A DNA stretch of 17,551 nucleotides from assembly GCA_002508315.1 (NCBI GenBank), contig DAHE01000012.1, forward strand, positions 283-17,833, in the 5' to 3' direction. A model generated the notes under the pieces. It had not been told where the DNA came from and ran no database searches. It was given only the letters and a program-made list of their open reading frames with translations. Positions 12,486 through 17,551 of the stretch are shown one piece after another (position 1 is the stretch's first letter; each line of letters opens with the position of its first letter). The translations under genes and the position numbers were made by a program. Origin of the DNA: Thermocladium sp. UBA166 (lineage in GTDB: Archaea; Thermoproteota; Thermoprotei; Thermoproteales; Thermocladiaceae).

Positions 12486-12851
12486 GTGAATGTGAGGATT
12501 AAGCACAGGATTTGGATAGAGGTGGGGGGCCAGAGCGTCATCGGGCCGGGGGGGTACGACATACTGGCCGCCATAGACCGCACTGGCTCCATATCCAGGG
12601 CAGCGAGGGAGCTCGGCATGTCTTACAGATTCGTGTGGAATTACATCGATAAAATGGAGCAGAGGCTTGGGGTCAGCGTAGTGAAGGGGTGGCGCGGCGG
12701 CTCCAGGAGGGGCGGGGCTCAATTGACGCCGGCCGGTCGCCGACTGCTCGAGATATACGGAGAGATACTGGACGACGTGAACAGGTTAACGCCGGTGTGG
12801 GAGGAGGCGGTGCGGGAGCTCCTGGAGGAAGGCGGAGCTGGGCAGGGTTAG
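12486..12851 (+). CDS. ModE-type winged-helix regulator, DNA-binding domain only
   Basis: A 121-residue DNA-binding protein corresponding to the N-terminal half of ModE. The helix-turn-helix reads GSISRAARELGMSYRFVW (about 34-51), followed by NYIDKMEQRLG and the wing SRRGGAQLTPAGRRLLEIY. Full ModE has two molybdate-binding (Mop/TOBE) domains after this; here the chain stops after one more helix. It must therefore sense metal through another protein, sense something else, or act constitutively. Start is GTG 12486, preceded by GCGGGGGG, and it lies 19 nt after moaB. It probably regulates molybdenum or tungsten transport or cofactor genes. Confidence 0.85.
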   Translation: MNVRIKHRIWIEVGGQSVIGPGGYDILAAIDRTGSISRAARELGMSYRFVWNYIDKMEQRLGVSVVKGWRGGSRRGGAQLTPAGRRLLEIYGEILDDVNRLTPVWEEAVRELLEEGGAGQG

Positions 12852-12858
12852 GCCGTTT

Positions 12859-12869
12859 GTTTTTTAACC
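12859..12869 (+). promoter_or_regulatory. TATA box of the nuclease/ATPase operon
   Basis: GTTTTTTAACC, centred 25 bp upstream of GTG 12889. It shows that the five-gene operon starts here and is separate from moaB-modE. Confidence 0.7.
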
Positions 12870-12888
12870 ACGTCACGGCCCTGCACAG

Positions 12889-13695
12889 GTGAGAATGAAT
12901 TGGCGCAGAGCGGCTGGACCGGATCCGCGCAGCTACGTGGAGCTGGTGGCCCTCCTCGCCGGGGTGGATGACTTGGATGAGGCCGTGGAGAGGATCCCCC
13001 TGGGCGGGGACTTGGCCGCGCTGGGCGGGGTTAGGCCCGATGAATTGGTGAAGTCGATGATTGTGCTGAAGTCTCTCTCCAAGATGAAGAGGCTGGACTC
13101 GAATAAGGTGCCCGTGGCGATGTTCGTCAGGTGCTCCGCCATGCATGGATTCATGGGCTCGGATAGGCGTTGGGGGTCCACTATGATGGACGTATTCTCC
13201 CAATTCATAGGCTCATCGCTTCACGACTCCCTCATATCGGAGATTCAGAGGAGGCTCGGCGTTTATGAGTCGAGGGAGGCCGCTCATGAGTACCGCGGCT
13301 TTACCTTGTCGGGGAGGGCCGACCTATTCCTGAACGAGTGGGGCCACGTGGTGGAGATAAAGTTCAAGAAGCTGAGGGGCGGCGGGCCTCCCATCGAGGA
13401 CGTGCTGCAGGCAGCCGCGTACGCCTCCCTCTACGGCAAGCCCAGGGCAGCGCTGCTGTACGTGTACGATAACGACGTGAGGGGGTTCTTCGTCTCCTCC
13501 GCGTTGGGGGGAGAGGTGATAAAAGCGTTCCATGAATACGTGGATTCAATGATGGAGGGCAGGCCAGCGATAACGTTGAAGACGGTGAACTGCAGGGAGT
13601 GCCCCGTCAACACCGTTTGCCCATACAGGGACGATGCGGCGGGGCCCGTGATCGCCTCCATTAATCTGGACGAGTACTTGGACCCCATGGGGTGA
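12889..13695 (+). CDS. Cas4-like RecB-family nuclease with a predicted Fe-S cluster
   Basis: A 268-residue PD-(D/E)XK nuclease. Catalytic elements are in order: His112 in SSLHDSLISEIQ; GRAD with Asp145; VVEIKFKK with Glu156 and Lys158; and the RecB-family QxxxY motif, LQAAAYASL (Gln174, Tyr178). Four cysteines have the Cas4 layout: Cys82 in FVRCSAMHG before the core, and Cys235, Cys238, Cys244 in CRECPVNTVC at the C-terminus. Cas4 proteins trim DNA ends with a 5'-directed or endonuclease activity. Residues 1-70 are an extra helical region absent from small Cas4 proteins. GTG 12889 is placed by its TATA box. Its TGA shares a base with the ATG of the SWIM gene. There is no cas1, cas2 or CRISPR here, so a CRISPR adaptation role is unlikely. 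Confidence 0.88.
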   Translation: MRMNWRRAAGPDPRSYVELVALLAGVDDLDEAVERIPLGGDLAALGGVRPDELVKSMIVLKSLSKMKRLDSNKVPVAMFVRCSAMHGFMGSDRRWGSTMMDVFSQFIGSSLHDSLISEIQRRLGVYESREAAHEYRGFTLSGRADLFLNEWGHVVEIKFKKLRGGGPPIEDVLQAAAYASLYGKPRAALLYVYDNDVRGFFVSSALGGEVIKAFHEYVDSMMEGRPAITLKTVNCRECPVNTVCPYRDDAAGPVIASINLDEYLDPMG

Positions 13696-14213
13696 TGAGC
13701 ACGATACCGATAGCGGACATAGTGACGCGCTCCCCATACGCTCCCCCCGGGCTTAAAGTGAGCAGTGCAGGCAGTGCCTGGGTGGTGAGGGGGTTGGGGG
13801 AGGGGGCAGTGGTTACCTTGGTGGGGGATAGGCTTCACTGCCCATGCGAGGCCGGCGCGGCGGGGAGGGCGTGCCCCCACGCGTTGGCGGTGGCTATCGA
13901 GGTGTTGAGGTCCGTCGCAGTGCATGGATTCTCCTTCTGGCTTGAGGGGAGCGCCTACGTGGATGGGGAGGGGGAGTCAGTGCTGGTTAGGCGGGGTCGA
14001 GTGGGTGGGCGGGACTTGAATTGGTTCCTGGCCGTGAGCGATAAGCCCTTCACGGCCACCATTAATGCAGTGGTTAACGGGGAGTCCATAGTTGTGAGGG
14101 GCGCGTCGCGGCCCATGAATTGCCTCCAAGTCTCCCTATTCGCCTTGGACTCCCATCCATGCATCAAGTATTTAATCCGTGATCGCCTCATCGATCATGT
14201 TCGAGAAAGCTAG
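13695..14213 (+). CDS. SWIM zinc-finger protein
   Basis: A 172-residue protein. Residues 48-64 hold the SWIM signature C-x-C-x8-C-x-H: Cys49, Cys51, Cys60, His62 in LHCPCEAG then RACPHALA, preceded by the usual beta strand (AVVTLVGDRLHC). SWIM fingers bind DNA or proteins and occur in recombination accessory factors and ATPases. The remaining ~100 residues are beta-rich with no other motif. ATG 13695 overlaps the preceding stop (TGATG), so translation is coupled to the nuclease gene; GTG 13692 is the alternative start. It is likely a DNA- or subunit-recruiting partner of the nuclease and the ATPase two genes on. Confidence 0.85.
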   Translation: MSTIPIADIVTRSPYAPPGLKVSSAGSAWVVRGLGEGAVVTLVGDRLHCPCEAGAAGRACPHALAVAIEVLRSVAVHGFSFWLEGSAYVDGEGESVLVRRGRVGGRDLNWFLAVSDKPFTATINAVVNGESIVVRGASRPMNCLQVSLFALDSHPCIKYLIRDRLIDHVRES

Positions 14214-14691
14214 GAAGCTGCTGGGCTCCGTGGTGGGGAGGAAGGGCGCGGCGTCGATCGAGGTGGGGACCCCCGTGCGGCTTGGGTTGGGGGACAGGTT
14301 GATCCTGGGGAGGGACTCGGCCATATTGATAAGCAGCCGCGTGGAGGGGTTTAGGGCGCCGGCCAAGCTGCCGCTGAGGCGCGTGGACGTTGCGTGCGTG
14401 AATGGGTTATTCATCGGTAGGGCGGAGGAGTTGGATGAGTGGATAGCGGGCGGGGGCTTCATCGCGGTGGAGCGAGCGCGGAGGGCTAAGCGCAGGGCGT
14501 TTCCGCTGGGGGACTTGCCGGCCGGCTACATGGTGTCCCTCGCCGCTTGCCCCGCCGTAATCGGCCTCTACGCGTGGGGCGGGAGGGGTAGGTCGTTGGG
14601 AAGCGTGCTGCCCAGGTGCTTGGTTCCATGCGACGTGGTTAAGGGCGGCGTTGCGCGGTACATGTCATTATCCATGAGCTGGTCCAAATGA
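14197..14691 (+). CDS. Operon protein of unknown function, beta-rich (possible barrel partner of the HerA-like ATPase)
   Basis: A 164-residue cytoplasmic protein without recognised motifs. Its first half alternates short hydrophobic strands and glycines (SIEVGTPVRLGLGDRLILG, AILISSRVEG), suggesting a small beta barrel; a basic stretch (ERARRAKRRAFPLG, about 94-107) follows. Cysteines at about 68, 121, 140 and 144. ATG 14197 overlaps the SWIM gene by 17 nt; an in-frame ATG/GTG pair further upstream (GTG 14179) is possible. Its end overlaps the next start (ATGA). HerA proteins normally begin with a HAS beta barrel, which the next gene lacks, so this protein could provide it in trans. That is inference from position and predicted strands. 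Confidence 0.7.
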   Translation: MFEKARKLLGSVVGRKGAASIEVGTPVRLGLGDRLILGRDSAILISSRVEGFRAPAKLPLRRVDVACVNGLFIGRAEELDEWIAGGGFIAVERARRAKRRAFPLGDLPAGYMVSLAACPAVIGLYAWGGRGRSLGSVLPRCLVPCDVVKGGVARYMSLSMSWSK

Positions 14692-15803
14692 TGCTCTTCG
14701 ATTACCTGCCAAGGCTGGAGGGCCATGCGTTGGTTCTGGGGACGACTGGGACGGGCAAGTCCACCCTGATAAAGGAGTCACTGGCCAGCGTGAGGGGGGA
14801 TTACTCTGTGGTGGTGTTCGACGCGTTCGGCACCTATGAGGGGTACACGGACGCGCACGCGCCTTACCCGCTCAACCCATTTGACTTCGAGGACAACCCG
14901 CTGGCAATGCTTGATTCCCTGGATGAGGCCTTAGCGATTCGGTTCCCCAACTCCAATTACCGCTTCACTCCGGCCATGGAGTTGCTGTTCGTGAGGCACG
15001 CAAAGTCAAGCAAGTCCCTCAGGGAGGTTAGCGCGGGGTTGTCCAGGGAGGTGGAGGAGCGGGGGCTGGGCACTGATGACGAGAACGCGGCGAAGGGGTT
15101 AATGAGGAGGCTGGCCTACTTCACTGGCGACGCGTTCTCCTCGACCCACCCGCTCCTGCGCGAAGTGATTGAGAATAAGGCCCGCGGCAAGTCTGTTGGG
15201 ATAGACTTGAGCGGGCTAAACGAGACGCAGCGCGTCGCGTCCGTGGTGTTCTTCCTCAAGGCCATGGAGTCCGCCGGCACCACGAACGTGGTAGCGGTGA
15301 TCGACGAGGCGCACCTATTCTTCCTGAGCGGGGAGTCAAGCACGCTGGCGGTGCACGTGAGGGGGGGCCGCAACTTCCGCAGGTTCTACGTGATGATAAC
15401 GCAATCCCCCCTCGACATACCGAACGAGGTGGTTGCCAACGTGAAGCTGCTCATCAAGTTCAGCCTCTCCTTCACGGATCCCTCGGACTTCCTGTTGGGG
15501 AGGGAGGAGTTGGTGAGGAGGCTTAGGGATAGGGTCACCGTGAGGCCGAGGAGGGCCATGGCGGTCGCCGTCGCCACTAACGAGGAGGCTGGGGAGGAGC
15601 CGTGGGGGATAAGGGAGGAGGCGATAGTAGTCGATCCAACCGCATTGAGGCCGAGGAGCGGCAAGACATTGGGGGATTGCTTGTCCAGGGAGTTCGGCGA
15701 CTCTGCCCCGGACATCAAGAGGGGAGTGGTGAGGAGGGGGTTCGGCTACATAAAGGACGCGGGCGCGAGGGATAGGGTATGGAGGTGTGTGGGGAGCACC
15801 TAG
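14688..15803 (+). CDS. HerA/FtsK-superfamily ATPase lacking the N-terminal HAS barrel
   Basis: A 371-residue hexameric-type DNA motor ATPase. Walker A is LGTTGTGKST (17-26), almost at the N-terminus. Walker B is VVAVIDEAH (201-209; Asp206, Glu207). The region VRGGRNFRRFYVMITQSP (224-241) matches the HerA/VirB4 R-G-R...ATQ block, with candidate arginine-finger residues 225-232 and sensor Gln239. Canonical HerA is about 500 residues with a HAS barrel before Walker A; here only about 16 residues precede it. HerA works with the NurA nuclease in end resection; here the linked nuclease is Cas4-like. ATG 14688 overlaps the preceding TGA. The next gene overlaps by 25 nt. Confidence 0.88.
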   Translation: MMLFDYLPRLEGHALVLGTTGTGKSTLIKESLASVRGDYSVVVFDAFGTYEGYTDAHAPYPLNPFDFEDNPLAMLDSLDEALAIRFPNSNYRFTPAMELLFVRHAKSSKSLREVSAGLSREVEERGLGTDDENAAKGLMRRLAYFTGDAFSSTHPLLREVIENKARGKSVGIDLSGLNETQRVASVVFFLKAMESAGTTNVVAVIDEAHLFFLSGESSTLAVHVRGGRNFRRFYVMITQSPLDIPNEVVANVKLLIKFSLSFTDPSDFLLGREELVRRLRDRVTVRPRRAMAVAVATNEEAGEEPWGIREEAIVVDPTALRPRSGKTLGDCLSREFGDSAPDIKRGVVRRGFGYIKDAGARDRVWRCVGST

Positions 15804-16261
15804 CCGCCCTGGTCCTGTGGAACTCAGTCGCCGTGAGGGGCGCGGTGGCCTGCGTGGATTGGGATTGCGGCGTCCACGTGAGGATGATCGACCCCACACC
15901 CCAACCCCCCGTGGAGACGGCGTCCCTCTTCAGGAAGCCCTTCCTATCAAGCATGCTCGGACTGCCTCCCCGCCTCATAAGGAACATATCCCTCGATCCA
16001 TTCAGGATACCAATGCCCGCCTCCTCCGAGGGCGAGGCCCTGCGCAACGTGGTGCACATGCACGCATTTATGCGGTTATTGAGGGGGGTAAGGATGGGGC
16101 TGCCCTCCTCGGTTTACTTGTTGAACGCGGTGCTCCATGACTTGGGACTCGGCTTCGATGAGTATAAGTACGGGCGAGCCTCGGCTGTGCTGGGAGGCTC
16201 TCCCCTGGGCTGTGGATTCCTGCGGGAATTGATGAGGAGGCGCGGGGGGAGACAAAGCTAA
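15779..16261 (+). CDS. Last operon gene, unknown function
   Basis: A 160-residue cytoplasmic protein I do not recognise. It has a hydrophobic N-terminal strand with an acidic patch (AVACVDWDCGVHVRMID, about 22-38; Asp27, Asp29), a proline-rich linker (PTPQPPVE), and a helical C-terminal half rich in Leu/Arg/Gly ending MRRRGGRQS. The V-D-W-D arrangement on a strand is reminiscent of the first acidic motif of RNase-H-like/NurA nucleases, but the remaining motifs are not evident, so no call is made. ATG 15779 lies 25 nt inside the ATPase gene, after GAGGGATAGGG. Its stop at 16261 abuts the promoter of the following gene, so the operon ends here. Confidence 0.7.
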   Translation: MEVCGEHLAALVLWNSVAVRGAVACVDWDCGVHVRMIDPTPQPPVETASLFRKPFLSSMLGLPPRLIRNISLDPFRIPMPASSEGEALRNVVHMHAFMRLLRGVRMGLPSSVYLLNAVLHDLGLGFDEYKYGRASAVLGGSPLGCGFLRELMRRRGGRQS

Positions 16262-16267
16262 TAAAGC
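16257..16267 (+). promoter_or_regulatory. TATA box of the aminotransferase gene
   Basis: GCTAATAAAGC, centred 26 bp upstream of ATG 16288. It overlaps the stop codon of the preceding operon, showing that the aminotransferase is transcribed separately. Confidence 0.65.
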
Positions 16268-16287
16268 GTGGAGGGGGGTCACGCATC

Positions 16288-17496
16288 ATGTCGCTTGCAA
16301 TAAACGGGGGGGAGCCCGTCAGGAGGAGCCCCCTCGAGTTCAAGCCCTGGATAGAGGAGGAGGACATAAAATTGGTGGGGGACATAATAAGGAGCGGCAA
16401 CTTATCCTCGCTTCACGGGAAGTACAACGCTCAGCTGGAGGAGGAGCTGGCCCGCTACCTGGGGGTTAAGCACGCATTCACTGCGAGCAGCGGCACTTCT
16501 TCCATTCACTTAGCCCTCAAGGCGGTGGGAGTCGGGCCGGGGGATGAGGTCATAACGACGCCATTCACGTTCGTCGCCACCGTATCCACCATTCTTCACT
16601 CCAACGCGGTGCCCATCTTCGCCGACATAGATAGGGAGACGCTTAACCTGGACCCCGGCAGCGTTGAGTCCGTGATAACTGATAAGACAAAGGCGATACT
16701 CGTCGTCCACCTGGCCGGCCACCCGGCCGACATGGATGGATTCAGCAAGATAGCCAGGGAGAGGGGGCTGTACGTGATAGAGGACACGGCCCAGTCCCTG
16801 GGCGCGGAGTACGGGGGGGTTAAGGCTGGGGGGTTGGGGCACGCCAGCACCCACAGCTTCTACCCCACCAAGACCATAACCACGGGCGAGGGGGGCGCGG
16901 TGGCTACTGGGGATGATGGGTTGGCGGCCAGGATCAAGCTGTTGAGGAGCCACGGAGAGACGGAGAAGTACCACTACGACGTGCTGGGGTATAATTACAG
17001 GTTAACGGAGTTCCAGGCAGCGCTGGGCCTCATGCAGTTGAGGAGGATAGAGAGGATAATAGAGAATAAATCTAGGTTCGCCAAGGCATTGACAGAGGAG
17101 TTGAGGGAATTGGACGGCGACCTCCTCCACCTACCCCACCCGAGACCCAGGGTTAGGCACGCGTGGCACATCTATCAAATGCTGCTGACTGATGGGGCCG
17201 GGATCAACAGAGACAAGCTTGTGGACGCGATACGGGCGGAGGGGATTGGGGCCGTCACCGTGGCATACCCAGTCCCGCTTTACAGGACGAAGCTGTTCCA
17301 GGAAATGAGCGGGCACGGCCTGGGCTGTCCATGGTCCTGCCCCTTCTATGGAAGGAAGGTCCAGTACAAGCCCCTCCCCAACGCTGAGTGGGCCTCGCAG
17401 AGGGTTTTCGGGATACTCGTCTCTCCCCACTTCACAGAGTCGGACGCCGTTGACGTGGCGAGAGCCATAAAGAAAACCATAAAGGAGTTAAAGTAA
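16288..17496 (+). CDS. DegT/DnrJ/EryC1/StrS-family PLP-dependent sugar aminotransferase
   Basis: A 402-residue fold-type I aminotransferase. The PLP lysine is Lys195 in SFYPTKTITTGEGG; Asp166 and Gln169 in IEDTAQSLGA hold the cofactor; SSGTSSIHLAL (68-78) binds phosphate; PFTFVATVS and FADID are further family signatures. Such enzymes transfer an amino group from glutamate or glutamine to keto-sugars (perosamine, desosamine type) or to scyllo-inosose and AHBA precursors; the C-terminal WSCPFYGRKVQY block is consistent with this family but does not fix the substrate. In archaea the likely use is nucleotide amino-sugar synthesis for glycosylation or envelope polysaccharides. It is leaderless from ATG 16288, of full length, with no pathway partner visible in the remaining 55 bases. 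Confidence 0.9.
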   Translation: MSLAINGGEPVRRSPLEFKPWIEEEDIKLVGDIIRSGNLSSLHGKYNAQLEEELARYLGVKHAFTASSGTSSIHLALKAVGVGPGDEVITTPFTFVATVSTILHSNAVPIFADIDRETLNLDPGSVESVITDKTKAILVVHLAGHPADMDGFSKIARERGLYVIEDTAQSLGAEYGGVKAGGLGHASTHSFYPTKTITTGEGGAVATGDDGLAARIKLLRSHGETEKYHYDVLGYNYRLTEFQAALGLMQLRRIERIIENKSRFAKALTEELRELDGDLLHLPHPRPRVRHAWHIYQMLLTDGAGINRDKLVDAIRAEGIGAVTVAYPVPLYRTKLFQEMSGHGLGCPWSCPFYGRKVQYKPLPNAEWASQRVFGILVSPHFTESDAVDVARAIKKTIKELK

Positions 17497-17551
17497 AGTA
17501 AAGTAACCGGGCCGTACCCTCTCTACACTTCAACGGGAAGCCTCATAATGA

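Noticed and set aside
12889..13695. CRISPR link of the Cas4-like nuclease
   Set aside because: No repeat-spacer array and no cas1 or cas2 in the window; its tight operon partners are a SWIM protein and an ATPase.
17523..17551. Possible C-terminus of a minus-strand gene (IMRLPVEV then stop)
   Set aside because: Only 29 bases are visible, too few to support a gene.

Overview
The window looks like part of the chromosome of a thermophilic crenarchaeon (Thermoproteota), most likely Thermoproteales of the Vulcanisaeta/Caldivirga/Thermocladium type; the genus is a guess from style. The support is: an Nre-family DNA repair protein, a HerA-type ATPase, a Cas4-like nuclease, heavy use of AGG/AGA for arginine, high-GC genes separated by short AT-rich gaps, and a very regular promoter layout. 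Almost every first gene of a transcription unit starts (often with GTG) about 25 bp downstream of an archaeal TATA box, as expected for leaderless mRNAs. I used this spacing to choose several starts.

Layout. 1-161 (-): N-terminus of a secreted or membrane-anchored protein, cut by the window edge. 303-475 (-): apparent fossil of the 3' end of an IS200/IS605 tnpB. 553-3584 (-): four separately promoted genes, a MoaD-like ubiquitin-fold protein without the usual GG tail, an EamA transporter, a helical protein with a HEPN-like start, and a six-helix membrane protein. This block is bracketed by two inverted copies of an unusual ~50-bp repeat containing a 25-bp dyad. 3777-3855 (-): tRNA-Gly(TCC). 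4019-5227 (-): a HAD phosphatase and a dual-specificity protein phosphatase. 5352-8199 (+): overlapping genes for a two-subunit sarcosine-oxidase/proline-dehydrogenase-like flavoenzyme. 8305-9504 (+): Nre repair protein with a zinc finger and a C-terminal PCNA-binding motif. 9646-10688 (-): a membrane protein with a Cys-Cys pair, translationally coupled to an exported thioredoxin-like protein. 10720-11947: gene-poor, AT-rich stretch with decayed coding fragments. 11948-12851 (+): MoaB plus a short ModE-type regulator. 12889-16261 (+): a tightly overlapping five-gene operon. 16288-17496 (+): a DegT/DnrJ/EryC1/StrS sugar aminotransferase.

The most interesting region is the 12889-16261 operon: a Cas4-like Fe-S RecB-fold nuclease, a SWIM zinc-finger protein, a small unknown protein, a HerA-type ATPase lacking the usual N-terminal barrel, and a second unknown protein. 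All cistrons overlap and one leaderless promoter drives them. No cas1, cas2 or CRISPR array is present. By composition this looks like a dedicated nuclease-plus-translocase machine for DNA end processing or defence, comparable to HerA-NurA but with different partners. That role is inference; the domain calls rest on visible motifs.
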